Shown: piece by piece, positions 55,750-63,993 of the stretch
Position numbering within the stretch: position 1 is the stretch's first letter
Layout: the number at the start of each line of letters is the position of its first letter
Assembly: GCF_014803405.1 (NCBI RefSeq)
Contig: NZ_JACYFG010000004.1
Location: forward strand, 94,304 to 158,303
Source: Pelagicoccus enzymogenes
GTDB taxonomy: Bacteria > Verrucomicrobiota > Verrucomicrobiia > Opitutales > Opitutaceae
Direction of reading: 5' to 3'
Length of the DNA stretch: 64,000 nt
Notes under the pieces: model-generated
Seen by the model: the letters and a program-made list of their open reading frames with translations, nothing else
The model's database searches: none
What the model was told of the DNA's origin: nothing
Position numbers and translations under genes: made by a program

Positions 55750-56331
55750 ATGGCTCGAAAGTTCATGGAGATCGCTCTCACTCCCAGCGTACAAAAAGCC
55801 CAAGAGGCGGCTTACGGAAGACACCAAACCGTCGAGAAGGGAGCGGAGACCGATGCCCTCGGCGAGGGCGAGCAAGCCTTTGTCCAAGCTCGCAACTCCT
55901 TCTACATGGCCACGGTCAACGAGGACGGCTGGCCCTACATCCAGCATCGCGGCGGGCCCACTGGCTTCCTGAAAACGATAAGCCCGGAGCAAATCGCCTT
56001 CGCCGACTACAAAGGAAACCGGCAGTTGATCAGCACCGGCAACCTCTCTCGCCACGACCGCGTCGCCCTCTTCCTCATCGACTATCCGTCACGCACGCGA
56101 CTGAAAATCCTCGGTCGAGCCCGTACCTACCCTCTTTCCGAAACGCCTCCCGAAGTGCTGGACGGCATCGGCGACTCTACCCTTGGACGAGCGGAACGCG
56201 TGTTCGTCATCGATGTAGTCTCCTTCGACTGGAACTGCTCCCAATACATCACGCCCCGCTATTCTCACGAGGAGATCGCTCCCCTCGTAGAAGGGCTCAA
56301 GCAACGCATCCAAGATTTGGAGACGCATTAA
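55750..56331 (+). CDS. Pyridoxamine 5'-phosphate oxidase-like flavoprotein
   Basis: A 193-residue protein. The start is the ATG at 55750; the longer frame runs into the preceding hairpin. The split beta-barrel of PNPOx-like flavoproteins is visible (FVQARNSFYMATVNEDGWPYIQHRGGPTGFLK, read in parts, and IAFADYKGNRQLISTGNLSRHDRVALFLIDYPSRTRLKILGRAR, read in parts). The Tyr/Arg/Asn positions that bind FMN phosphate are conserved. Such proteins reduce quinones, F420-like or other electrophiles, or degrade haem-like compounds. Its neighbours are other redox enzymes, so electrophile or quinone detoxification is a reasonable inference. The substrate is unknown. Confidence 0.85.
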   Translation: MARKFMEIALTPSVQKAQEAAYGRHQTVEKGAETDALGEGEQAFVQARNSFYMATVNEDGWPYIQHRGGPTGFLKTISPEQIAFADYKGNRQLISTGNLSRHDRVALFLIDYPSRTRLKILGRARTYPLSETPPEVLDGIGDSTLGRAERVFVIDVVSFDWNCSQYITPRYSHEEIAPLVEGLKQRIQDLETH

Positions 56332-56428
56332 AAACGCAGGCGATTTACCCCCACTTTACCGTTCCCGCCCGGGAACAAACCGAAGGCCAAACACGGCTGA
56401 AACATCAACAACACAATCCGAGTAAACT

Positions 56429-57211
56429 ATGAAAACCCTAGGCAATATCTCAACGCTCCTCACTGGACTTATCGCAATGCACAGCGCCCTCGCCCAACTT
56501 CCCGACCCGGGACTGGAGATCGACCTGTCCGACACCGCCTTGGTGATCACGGACCCGCAAAACGATTTCCTCAGTCCCGAGGGAGTCACCTGGGGAGTCG
56601 TCGGAAAAAGCGTAACCGAGAACAACACCGTCGAGCACATCGGACAACTCTTCGCCGCAGCCAAGGAACGCGGAATGCTCGTGGTCGTGTCTCCCCACTA
56701 CTATTACCCACACGACCACGTATGGGAGCACGAGGGCACACTCGAGACGGTGATGCACAGTATCGGCATGTTCGACCGAGACGGTCCCCTCACCACTGAA
56801 GACTTCGAAGGCTCAGGCGCCGACTGGCTGGAGCGCTACAAGCCTTACATCGAACACGAGAGCACCGTAGTCACAAGCCCCCACAAAGTCTACGGTCCCG
56901 AGTCGAACGACCTCGTTCTACAGCTGCGCAAACGTGGTATCCGAAAAGTAATACTTGGCGGCATGTCGGCAAACCTCTGCACGGAATCACACCTGCGTGA
57001 ACTGATGGAGCAAGGCTTCGAAGTCGCCGTCGTGCCGGACGCGACCGCAGCCGCGATCGTGGGCGACCTCGACGGTTTCCAGGCCGCCTCCGTCAACTAC
57101 CGCATGATCGCCAACACCACTTGGCCTACCAAGGACGCAGTCCAAAAAATACGCTCCGCGCCGGGGGATCCTAAGGTTGCCCCCTTTCGCCCGCAGACAA
57201 AAACGCGCTAG
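56429..57211 (+). CDS. Secreted isochorismatase-like cysteine hydrolase
   Basis: A 260-residue protein with a signal peptide ([18 protein letters not shown]), rare for this family, which is usually cytoplasmic. The catalytic triad is visible: Asp42 in ITDPQNDF, Lys153 in [13 protein letters not shown] and Cys184 in [11 protein letters not shown], which also carries the cis-peptide-type glycine turn. The fold is that of nicotinamidase/isochorismatase amidases. It would cleave an amide or ester bond of a small molecule in the periplasm. It lies between the PNPOx-like and DUF1348 genes of the redox cluster. The family is firm; the substrate is unknown. Confidence 0.87.
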   Translation: MKTLGNISTLLTGLIAMHSALAQLPDPGLEIDLSDTALVITDPQNDFLSPEGVTWGVVGKSVTENNTVEHIGQLFAAAKERGMLVVVSPHYYYPHDHVWEHEGTLETVMHSIGMFDRDGPLTTEDFEGSGADWLERYKPYIEHESTVVTSPHKVYGPESNDLVLQLRKRGIRKVILGGMSANLCTESHLRELMEQGFEVAVVPDATAAAIVGDLDGFQAASVNYRMIANTTWPTKDAVQKIRSAPGDPKVAPFRPQTKTR

Positions 57212-57237
57212 ATCGCCCACGAGAGGAACACGAAGCC

Positions 57238-57684
57238 ATGACAACCACATTGCAAAACGAGACCGTATCACGTCCGCCACTACCACCATTCACCCAGGAG
57301 AGTGCCTTCGCAAAAGTCCAGGCAGCCGAAGACGCATGGAATTCCCGCGATCCAGAAAGAGTCGCCCTCGCCTATTCGCCCGACACGCGCTGGCGCAACC
57401 GCTCCGATTTCCTAAACGGTCGCGAGGAAGTCCGCCAATTCCTAGCCCGCAAATGGGAAAGGGAGCTCGACTACCGGCTCAAGAAAACGCTCTGGAGTTT
57501 TACCGGGAACCACATCTCCGTAAAATTTGAATACGAGTACCACAACGAAGCGGGACAATGGTTCCGCGCTTACGGAAACGAACAATGGGAATTCGCCGCG
57601 AACGGACTGATGCAAGTTCGAGAGGCCAGCATCAACGACGTCGCAATCGAAGAGTCCGAGAGAAAATTCCGCTGGGAACGATAG
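57238..57684 (+). CDS. DUF1348 (NTF2-like/SnoaL-fold) protein
   Basis: A 148-residue protein matching the DUF1348 pattern: [40 protein letters not shown] (read in parts), [41 protein letters not shown]. The fold is a cone-shaped alpha+beta barrel with a central pocket. Members are often linked to stress or flavin enzymes, but the activity is unproven. It starts 26 bases after the isochorismatase-like gene and is followed by a perfect 10-bp hairpin (57696-57726). Confidence 0.85.
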   Translation: MTTTLQNETVSRPPLPPFTQESAFAKVQAAEDAWNSRDPERVALAYSPDTRWRNRSDFLNGREEVRQFLARKWERELDYRLKKTLWSFTGNHISVKFEYEYHNEAGQWFRAYGNEQWEFAANGLMQVREASINDVAIEESERKFRWER

Positions 57685-57695
57685 CCAACAAAAGG

Positions 57696-57726
57696 GGTGC
57701 GTACCGCTCTAGCCTCGGTACGCACC
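57696..57726 (+). terminator. Perfect 10-bp hairpin after the DUF1348 gene
   Basis: GGTGCGTACC pairs exactly with GGTACGCACC around an 11-base loop. No T-run follows directly (one appears about 30 bases on), so it is a weak terminator or stability element between two parts of the cluster. Confidence 0.5.
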
Positions 57727-57811
57727 TAACACCTCCCATATCTACGTATCCTATTTTTTGATACACTATATCATTCACCCAAACCACTTACGACTGAGTC
57801 CAGCCCTTCAA

Positions 57812-59155
57812 ATGAACACCTTAACCTTCGACACCGTCATTATCGGGTCCGGCACTTCCGCTTACTACGCTGCCCGCGGCTTGCAAGCCGGCGGTCAAAG
57901 AGTCGCCGTCGTCGACCAGCAAGCCTTCGGCGGTACCTGCGCCCTCCGCGGCTGCCAGCCCAAGAAATATCTCGTCGCCAACGCCGAGGCCATTGCCGCC
58001 GCCCGACATCTATCCGGAAAAGGAATCACTCACGCTCCGCAAACGGACTGGCCCGCCCTGCAGGCCCTTAAGAACGAATTCCTGGAAGGCATCCCCGAAA
58101 GCTCTTTCAACGGATACCGCCAAGCGGGAATCACTCCCATTCGCGGTCGAGCCCAGCTGCTCGACGAGCACACCCTGCAGGTCGAGGACTCAACCCTCAT
58201 CGCTGACCACATCATCATCGCCACCGGCTCCTCCCCTCGCCGCCTCGACATTGACGGAGCCGCGTTGGCTGGCACGAGCGACACCTTCCTGGACCTGCCC
58301 AGCCTGCCTCCGCGCATCGCTTTCATCGGCGGCGGATACATCTCTTTCGAATTTGCCCATGTCGCCGCTCAAGCCGGCAGTGAAGTCACCATCGTGCACC
58401 GCAGCGCCCGACCGCTCAGCTCCTTTGACCCAGAGGCCGTCACGACCCTGCTCCACGCAACCGCCGCGGCCGGCATCACCTTCTGGCCGGAACAAACCGC
58501 GACCTCGATTGAGCGAAGCGGCAACGGACTTCTCCTGACGACCAACAGCGGGGCTTCGATCGAAGTCGATTGCGTCATAAACGCGAGCGGCCGCAGCCCC
58601 AACCTTGGCGTACTCGACCGGGCAAGCGCCGCAATCAAGACAAGCCCCCGCGGCATCGTCGTGAATCGCTACCTGCAAAGCCCCTCCCACCCTAGCATCT
58701 ACGCGATCGGCGACGTCGCCGACACCGGCTACCAACTTGCCACCGTCGCCGATCGGGCAGGCATGCTGGTCGCGGAAAACATCCTGTACGGAAACCGATC
58801 GCCCCTCGAGCTCGACACTGTCGCCAGCGCCGTATTCACCATTCCAAACCTGGCTCGGGTTGGGCTCAGCGAGGAGGAAGCCCAGCGCCAAGGACTCGAC
58901 TTTCGCGTCCACAAAGGCTCGACCAAGAACTGGCCCTCTTCCCAGCGCATCGGAGAAGCCCATTCGTTTTTTAAGGTCCTGATCGAAAACGGAAGCAATC
59001 GCATCCTAGGAGCCCATTTGCTCCGCCACCAAGCCGCAGAAGTCATCAACCTATTCGCTCTCGCCATCAAAAAGAAACTGACCGTGGGCGACCTGAAGTC
59101 GGTTCTCTGGGCCTATCCCACCTACGGCTCCGACCTCAACAACATGATCGCCTAA
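57812..59155 (+). CDS. NAD(P)/FAD disulfide oxidoreductase-like protein with altered C-terminal motif
   Basis: A 447-residue protein from the ATG at 57812; an upstream TTG start is less likely. The FAD Rossmann motif DTVIIGSGTSAYYAA, the redox disulfide Cys43-x4-Cys48 in GGTCALRGCQPKK, the NAD(P) Rossmann motif IAFIGGGYISFEFA and the FAD motif YAIGDVADTG are all present, as in glutathione and mercuric reductases. The C-terminal dimer domain ends WAYPTYGSD where active reductases have HPTxSE, so the His of the His-Glu pair is missing. It may reduce a substrate without that relay, such as a quinone, or be a special subgroup. It sits next to an azoreductase-like gene. Confidence 0.88.
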   Translation: MNTLTFDTVIIGSGTSAYYAARGLQAGGQRVAVVDQQAFGGTCALRGCQPKKYLVANAEAIAAARHLSGKGITHAPQTDWPALQALKNEFLEGIPESSFNGYRQAGITPIRGRAQLLDEHTLQVEDSTLIADHIIIATGSSPRRLDIDGAALAGTSDTFLDLPSLPPRIAFIGGGYISFEFAHVAAQAGSEVTIVHRSARPLSSFDPEAVTTLLHATAAAGITFWPEQTATSIERSGNGLLLTTNSGASIEVDCVINASGRSPNLGVLDRASAAIKTSPRGIVVNRYLQSPSHPSIYAIGDVADTGYQLATVADRAGMLVAENILYGNRSPLELDTVASAVFTIPNLARVGLSEEEAQRQGLDFRVHKGSTKNWPSSQRIGEAHSFFKVLIENGSNRILGAHLLRHQAAEVINLFALAIKKKLTVGDLKSVLWAYPTYGSDLNNMIA

Positions 59156-59205
59156 GCGACCCGTCCCACTCTTTCGCCAGAAACCTCACCAACCAACACA
59201 CAAAC

Positions 59206-59904
59206 ATGAACACTACACCCAACCTACTCATCATCAACGGAAGCCCTCGCGGAGGACGTTCCCTATCCCGCAAAATGGCTAGCCGCTTCGAGGAGAGCTG
59301 GCGAAACCGAATTCCAGACTCCAAGGTGCTTGTCAAAAACGTGGGCAGCGAGCCACCGCCATTCGTTTCGGAAGCGTGGATCGCAGCCGTCTTCACCCCG
59401 CCAGAGGAGAGGGACGAAGAGCAGCGAAAACTGCTCGATTACTCGGACCAAGCGATCAACGAGCTCCGAGCGGCTGATACCATAGTCCTTGCCACCCCCA
59501 TGCACAACTACGGCGTACCTGCTGCCGTTAAAGCTTGGGTCGACCAGGTCGTCCGCGTCGGCGAAACGTTTTCATTCGACCTTAAACGCGGCGACTTCCC
59601 CCTGGAACCCATCCTCGCTGGAAAGCGGCTGGTGACCCTGACCACCGCCGGCGAATTTGGCTTCACCGGCAACGGCATACGCAACCACCTAAACCACCTT
59701 CACCCCCATGTTGAAGTATTTTCTCGATACCTCGGAGTGTCCCAATCTTGGCAGGAAGGCATCGAGTATCAGGAATTCGGAGACAAGCGGTTCGAAGACT
59801 CGAAAGCCAAGTCTTTCGCCGCCATCCCCCGCATCGTCGACGAGGTCATAGCCTCGTTCCTGCGCGAGGAACGGAAGGAGCAAAATAGGATCGCCGTCGA
59901 GTAA
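59206..59904 (+). CDS. Flavodoxin-fold NAD(P)H dehydrogenase / azoreductase-like protein
   Basis: A 232-residue protein. The FMN-binding loop LLIINGSPRGGRSLSRK and the motif ATPMHNYGVPAAVKAWVDQVVRVGETF match the AzoR/NQO family, which reduce azo dyes and quinones with NAD(P)H. The FMN-contact turn TTAGEFGFTGNG is also visible. It is the last gene of the redox series and is followed by a GC-rich hairpin (59932-59959). Together with the PNPOx-like and AhpD-like genes it suggests defence against quinones or other electrophiles. Confidence 0.88.
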   Translation: MNTTPNLLIINGSPRGGRSLSRKMASRFEESWRNRIPDSKVLVKNVGSEPPPFVSEAWIAAVFTPPEERDEEQRKLLDYSDQAINELRAADTIVLATPMHNYGVPAAVKAWVDQVVRVGETFSFDLKRGDFPLEPILAGKRLVTLTTAGEFGFTGNGIRNHLNHLHPHVEVFSRYLGVSQSWQEGIEYQEFGDKRFEDSKAKSFAAIPRIVDEVIASFLREERKEQNRIAVE

Positions 59905-59931
59905 GCCGCTCTTGGCCATTCACTACCGCCA

Positions 59932-59959
59932 CGCCACCCGATGATCGAGCCGGGTGGCG
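59932..59959 (+). terminator. GC-rich hairpin after the azoreductase-like gene
   Basis: CGCCACCCG pairs perfectly (9 bp) with CGGGTGGCG around a ten-base loop. No T-run follows. It is the third hairpin of this type in the redox cluster. Confidence 0.5.
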
Positions 59960-60032
59960 AGCTTATGAGGAACCAGCAGCCCTTCCCTCCACACCTAGCC
60001 CCCCTACAACTGACATCGCCTCCGCTCTCGCT

Positions 60033-60179
60033 ATGAAAAAGAAAACGAACCGCAAAGCACCCGCAGAAAGCAGCCCACCTCCCTTCCCGCTGCGCATGCT
60101 TTACTACCTTCTGGAACTGCTGAACGAACGAGCGAGATGTCGCGAATGCCCTCCCCTAGAGGACCCCTTCCAAAAATAG
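60033..60179 (+). CDS. Possible small protein (48 residues) with CxxC
   Basis: An ATG at 60033 opens a 48-codon frame ending in TAG at 60177-60179. The product is basic at the start (KKKTNRKAP), then proline-rich, then helical (RMLYYLLELLNERARCRECPP) with a Cys-x2-Cys pair. The amphipathic helix and the CxxC look protein-like. No family is recognised and no Shine-Dalgarno sequence is visible. It may be a real small protein of the redox cluster or chance. Confidence 0.35.
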   Translation: MKKKTNRKAPAESSPPPFPLRMLYYLLELLNERARCRECPPLEDPFQK

Positions 60180-60337
60180 CGGACCATACAAACCGCAGAA
60201 TAATTTCACCTCAGCCTTGTCGCCCAAGGATGCGAGGGCGGTGTAAGCTAAGATCCTTAAAGACTGTCCAATAAATGTAGGAGCGTGAATTGCGCTTTTT
60301 ATGAAGGATCGGACTGTTCCTTACATTTCTTACATCG

Positions 60338-60394
60338 CGTGGGAAGCGACCTTGCGTCGCGATTGGAGGCCGCCTGACCGCTACGCTTCCCACG
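60338..60394. repeat. REP-like palindromic element
   Basis: Outer arms CGTGGGAAGCG (60338-60348) and CGCTTCCCACG (60384-60394) are exact inverse copies. The inner GCGAC/GTCGC hairpin with a CTTG-type loop has the look of REP units seen in other GC-rich bacteria. Confidence 0.5.
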
Positions 60395-60548
60395 GGAGAA
60401 TTGCACATCAGAATTACGCAAGGAACGGCACTGACAGCACACGAGAAACCCCATATCGATTGCTGCCAACTACCAGGGAGAAGAGTCCCATTTCAGTCTT
60501 TCCGTTCTGAGAAACAATCCAACAACACATACGATCCTCTCCAGCGAA

Positions 60549-60572
60549 GGGTTGCAGCTTGCTGCAGACCGC
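60549..60572. repeat. 24-base dispersed repeat, copy 1
   Basis: An exact duplicate of the segment at 61776-61799. It contains the hairpin TGCAGC-TT-GCTGCA. Confidence 0.7.
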
Positions 60573-60651
60573 AGCGCAAACCCGCTTCACAGCACGACGC
60601 GGTCTGGACCAAGGTCCAACCCTACAAAAACGCGACCTACTGAGCACCCTC

Positions 60652-61686
60652 TCAGCGCCTTTGCTTTCTCAATAGTTTCACGATGCGGCCATTTACGATC
60701 TCTGCCACATTCCACAGATACAACTTCGAATCGGTCGTGTTATAAAATTGTACGACGACCGTATCCAAATCCTCATGGTATTCAGCGAAGCTCTGGTATC
60801 CGGGCACCCATCCAGAATGTTTGTACACGTATATCGATGCATAGATGGCACGTTCATTTTCGTTAAACAAAGACCCGTCGTTTAAGGCCCTTAAGAAGAT
60901 CCCTACATCCTCTGCGGTAGCGACCATGCCATGCTCATCCATCTTCAAATCGTGGGGATGGCCAACATGATAGCCGCTCATCAAACGATCCGCATTCACT
61001 TCGCTGTGTGAAGCATAGGTGTTTTTAAGCCCGAGAGGGTTCAATATTTTTTCTTCAATGAACTGGAACTTGCTGTACCCCAAAACCTTTTCGACAATCT
61101 GAGAGAGCAACAAATAGTTGGTGTTAGAGTATTCGTAACCTTCTCCGGGTTCAAAATTGGCCGGCTTATCTAGGATCAGCTTCAGCGCATCCTCACCGCT
61201 TTCCGGTGGGTTAGCCCAGAAATTTGGCGTATCCGTAAAATTGGGAATACCGCTGCGGTGCTGAACCATCAATCGCAAGGTGATCCGTTCCGCATTTTCA
61301 ATTCTTCCCCCAAGCTCCGGAAAATACTCAGCAAGCGTTCTATCCAAGGACAGCCTTCCGTCATCCACCAGCTTGCTTACAGCGACCGCATCATAAAGCT
61401 TGGAAATACTGGCAATTTTAAAGAAGGCCTGTGGATCCGCTGCTATCTGGTCTTCACGATCGTGCCAGCCGGCCCCGTAAAACGCAGGAGGCTTACCGGC
61501 CTCGTTGACATACACGATCATCCCCTCAAAGCCATGTCCAATGGCCTCATCCAACTGTTCCTGAACAGAATTCGGGAGCGGCAAGATCCAAGCCCACACC
61601 AATATCCACGGTACGAAAAACAAGGATACGACAGTCCCAAGCAATAAGGCTATCCTGACTATCCACTTAATCTTTTTGTTTTTCAT
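60652..61686 (-). CDS. Membrane-anchored serine hydrolase (class C beta-lactamase/DD-peptidase family)
   Basis: A 344-residue protein with an N-terminal membrane anchor (WIVRIALLLGTVVSLFFVPWILVWAW, read in parts). The nucleophile motif SISK (Ser93, Lys96), the second motif YSN in GYEYSNTNYLLLS and a C-terminal HSGW (KTG-like strand) define the beta-lactamase/transpeptidase-like fold. Members include D-aminopeptidases, esterases and class C enzymes, so resistance should not be assumed. It lies after the lower-GC cluster of small genes, separated by the repeat at 61776. Confidence 0.88.
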   Translation of the reverse strand: MKNKKIKWIVRIALLLGTVVSLFFVPWILVWAWILPLPNSVQEQLDEAIGHGFEGMIVYVNEAGKPPAFYGAGWHDREDQIAADPQAFFKIASISKLYDAVAVSKLVDDGRLSLDRTLAEYFPELGGRIENAERITLRLMVQHRSGIPNFTDTPNFWANPPESGEDALKLILDKPANFEPGEGYEYSNTNYLLLSQIVEKVLGYSKFQFIEEKILNPLGLKNTYASHSEVNADRLMSGYHVGHPHDLKMDEHGMVATAEDVGIFLRALNDGSLFNENERAIYASIYVYKHSGWVPGYQSFAEYHEDLDTVVVQFYNTTDSKLYLWNVAEIVNGRIVKLLRKQRR

Positions 61687-61775
61687 AGTTTCAAAGAAGC
61701 TGGAGACGGAAGGTCATTGAAGCTGCGAACAAAACCCAAAACTGTCCAACAAAACTTACTCGCCTCTTCATAGTA

Positions 61776-61799
61776 GGGTTGCAGCTTGCTGCAGACCGC
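61776..61799. repeat. 24-base dispersed repeat, copy 2
   Basis: Identical to 60549-60572. The two copies flank the serine hydrolase gene in direct orientation. Confidence 0.7.
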
Positions 61800-61809
61800 C
61801 GCGTCGCTT

Positions 61810-62340
61810 TTACCATTCAACCCTTCCTAGATCGTAGTATATCGTTCCATCGGTCAAAACAATGGCTCCTCCATTTGAGCAGCAACCCAACTTGTAAGAG
61901 ACCGTTTTTATTTCATCAATAGGTTCTCCAGTCAGCTTGTTTACTGCCGTAAATCGATGCTCTATAAATATTTGTCGTAAAATAAAATCAAGCTGTGGCA
62001 GACTCTCCAAAGGAATACGTGTAAATTCTATTTCTTCTTCTATTCTCTCGTAAATGTATCTTGCGGATTCAGTATCTGAAAGCTTCCATTTTTCAGCCAT
62101 TCTCAGTATTTCTAAATTGTTAATCTGAAATTCAGCGACTATATTTGAAACCGTCACGTGTCCTTCATTCGCGATAGTTTCACTTACCGTAGGCTTACTA
62201 GTTTTTGTAATCTCGACACTGTGAAAATTGGAGTCGACCATGGGGTTCCTGCCAATCATCTCAGTGGCAATCCTAAACTGACCGAACGAATGGGCAGCGG
62301 TCGCTATAAGCATGATCATGAAAATGCTGAATCTCTGCAT
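61810..62340 (-). CDS. Secreted protein of unknown function
   Basis: A 176-residue protein with a signal peptide (FMIMLIATAAHSFGQ). The mature part is mixed, with a helical middle (NNLEILRMAEKWKLSDTESARYIYERIEEEIEF, read in parts) and a C-terminal Cys-Cys turn (YKLGCCSNGGAIVL). No family is recognised. It starts 11 bases after the end of the two-helix membrane protein gene, so the two probably share a transcript. GC content is lower than in the main part of the window. Confidence 0.62.
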   Translation of the reverse strand: MQRFSIFMIMLIATAAHSFGQFRIATEMIGRNPMVDSNFHSVEITKTSKPTVSETIANEGHVTVSNIVAEFQINNLEILRMAEKWKLSDTESARYIYERIEEEIEFTRIPLESLPQLDFILRQIFIEHRFTAVNKLTGEPIDEIKTVSYKLGCCSNGGAIVLTDGTIYYDLGRVEW

Positions 62341-62350
62341 ATCGACGAGG

Positions 62351-62728
62351 TTAAACGTGGTGGCTTGCCGAGGTTGCCTGTACCGTCCGGTTGCCGCTTC
62401 CTTTTCTCTTCACAAGAAGCGCTCCACCCATCGCAAAAGAAAGCCCAATTCCCGCAGCGAAAGTCATGGAAAAGAAGCTATTGTTTTTCGTTGCTTCAGC
62501 GGCTATCAAATCGATTCGTGTCGATTTCTGGAACTCTTTCCATCCCTCATATTCTTCTGTTCCTTTCACAAACGGAGAGTTCACGTTTTCAATGAGCCCG
62601 TCGAATAGCTCAGCAGCCTTTTCTTTCGTCGCTTCTCGGTTGACTTTGGAAGTGGCCATTCCAGTCACGCCAACTGATATCAAGATTAAACCTAGGACGA
62701 GGAGGTAGAGTCTTCGATTGGTCTTCAT
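62351..62728 (-). CDS. Small membrane protein of unknown function
   Basis: A 125-residue protein with an N-terminal helix (LYLLVLGLILISVGVTGMA), a charged periplasmic middle (KVNREATKEKAAELFDGL) and a second helix (FAAGIGLSFAMGGALLV) before a basic tail. No family is recognised. The leader just upstream carries the sequence TTTGACGTT, shared with the leader of the next gene on this strand. It is one of a set of small unknown minus-strand genes. Confidence 0.6.
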   Translation of the reverse strand: MKTNRRLYLLVLGLILISVGVTGMATSKVNREATKEKAAELFDGLIENVNSPFVKGTEEYEGWKEFQKSTRIDLIAAEATKNNSFFSMTFAAGIGLSFAMGGALLVKRKGSGNRTVQATSASHHV

Positions 62729-62838
62729 TTCTCCGACAACGTCAAAGCCACACGATGTCGGCTCCGGCTAAGGTTAGAATTGTTGGGTTCGTTGATTCTT
62801 TTGGGTTAGTAGCGAAGAGGCGGGCGTCTGCCCTTCTT

Positions 62839-63153
62839 TCATGATTCCTTAGTCTCTTTCACCTCAACTTTTGGTTCCATCTCTTCTCCAGGGACGAAGA
62901 GCCAGAATCCAACAGTTGCTAGAACCAAGCCAACAACGAAGCCTATTCCTGCTCTCGGCATATCTCCATCGTTGTATGGGCTTACGACCAGAAAGTAGGT
63001 CAATCCGCCAACGACGCCCCCAACCAAAGCAGACATTCCTTGGTTCATTTTGTATTGGGTTCCACATGCCGGACACTTCAGGGGTGACCATTTCGATACC
63101 GTAAGCGACTTAAGGGGTCCAATCTTAGCTGAACACTTGAGGCAAGTTCTCAT
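62839..63153 (-). CDS. CxxC-20-CxxC-type zinc-ribbon membrane protein
   Basis: A 104-residue protein from the ATG at 63153; a longer frame would use TTG and include the shared leader. The N-terminus is a zinc ribbon with two CxxC knuckles about 19 residues apart (CLKC then CPAC in LKCPACGTQY), as in the small 'cxxc_20_cxxc' family. Two transmembrane helices follow (SALVGGVVGGLTYFLVV and IGFVVGLVLATVGFWLFV), then an acidic tail. Such proteins are often carried on mobile cassettes; the role is unknown. Confidence 0.7.
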   Translation of the reverse strand: MRTCLKCSAKIGPLKSLTVSKWSPLKCPACGTQYKMNQGMSALVGGVVGGLTYFLVVSPYNDGDMPRAGIGFVVGLVLATVGFWLFVPGEEMEPKVEVKETKES

Positions 63154-63246
63154 GTTATTTTCAAAGAACGTCAAAGACTCACGACGTAGGGCGCGCAGCG
63201 TCCGGAGTTGTGAGCTCTGCCTGGTTCGAACATTTTGTATTCGTAC

Positions 63247-63993
63247 TCATGTTTGAATTGTGCGGATTACGAGTACGTCCCCATTCGGGCTCACGTTAAC
63301 TATGTTTCCTTTTAATCGTTCCCTAAACGGACTGAAAGCTTCGATTAGGGATTCAATTTTTTCAGGGTTGTTTTTGTAAATGGTCCTAATGGACTTCTCA
63401 ATCACGTCCAGATATACGTGTGATGCTAGTTTTAGATGCTCTTCAATCGATTCTTTTAAGTCTGCTTTATGCATCTCATCCTTAGTGTGCTCAAAGAACT
63501 CGACATGGAAGTCTTCTAAGGAGATCCGAACTGGAACAAAGGCTCTATTCGGGAACCCTTCTTCCTCGAAGAAATCTACACTATGAGCCCCCAGTTGATT
63601 TCTGATACGCCTGATTTGAAGACTTTCTAAGTCTTCTCTCATTTTGGAATAATTTGGATGCTGAAAGAACTTCGCCAAGCTAAGCAGGGCATTTTGCTGC
63701 AGGTATACCGCGTTGAGTAGGCCATAAAGTCTCAAATACTTTTCTCCCAACTCGTCATACTTAGTTGGGCCGCTAATGCCAAATTTTAGGAAGTTCTGAA
63801 TGGCAGCGTTTGAATCCTCCAGAATGTCTTCTGAGGCGAGAATGTAGTTCCAATCACTTTCGTCGTTTAATTTTAGGCACGATCTTACGTGCTTCTTAAA
63901 GTCGTTCGTTTCCTTCTTGAAAATCTTCTCGCGAGTGAGATTAACGAACATGTCGTTGATCTTACACAAAAGCTCTGCCCAATCTAAATTCAT
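63247..63993 (-). CDS. Cytoplasmic protein of unknown function, near the window edge
   Basis: A 248-residue protein, largely helical, charged and without a signal peptide or membrane segment. Features seen include a Lys-rich N-terminal helix (REKIFKKETNDFKKHV) and a central 'IRNQLGAHSVDFFEEEG', which resembles the RNxxxH-type motif of HEPN-like or AbiV-like domains only loosely. The ATG is seven bases from the window edge, so an upstream start cannot be excluded. GC content is low and codon use differs from the left part, suggesting acquisition. Confidence 0.62.
   Translation of the reverse strand: MNLDWAELLCKINDMFVNLTREKIFKKETNDFKKHVRSCLKLNDESDWNYILASEDILEDSNAAIQNFLKFGISGPTKYDELGEKYLRLYGLLNAVYLQQNALLSLAKFFQHPNYSKMREDLESLQIRRIRNQLGAHSVDFFEEEGFPNRAFVPVRISLEDFHVEFFEHTKDEMHKADLKESIEEHLKLASHVYLDVIEKSIRTIYKNNPEKIESLIEAFSPFRERLKGNIVNVSPNGDVLVIRTIQT

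Larger units (their letters stand above)
60180..60651. repeat. Repeat-rich intergenic region
   Basis: 472 bases with no convincing gene. It holds an 11-bp perfect inverted repeat CGTGGGAAGCG/CGCTTCCCACG (60338-60394) around a REP-like core (GCGACCTTGCGTCGC) and, at 60549-60572, a copy of the 24-base repeat found again at 61776-61799. Confidence 0.5.

Noticed and set aside
60652..61686. Antibiotic resistance beta-lactamase
   Set aside because: Only the general serine hydrolase fold is evident. The membrane anchor and HSGW motif fit a peptidase or esterase as well, so resistance is not claimed.
63205..63235. GGTTCGAAC as a possible tRNA T-arm
   Set aside because: No acceptor stem, anticodon stem or CCA end fits around it.
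62729..63246. Canonical integron attC sites
   Set aside because: No RYYYAAC and GTTRRRY pair with the right spacing was found, so the array is only called cassette-like.
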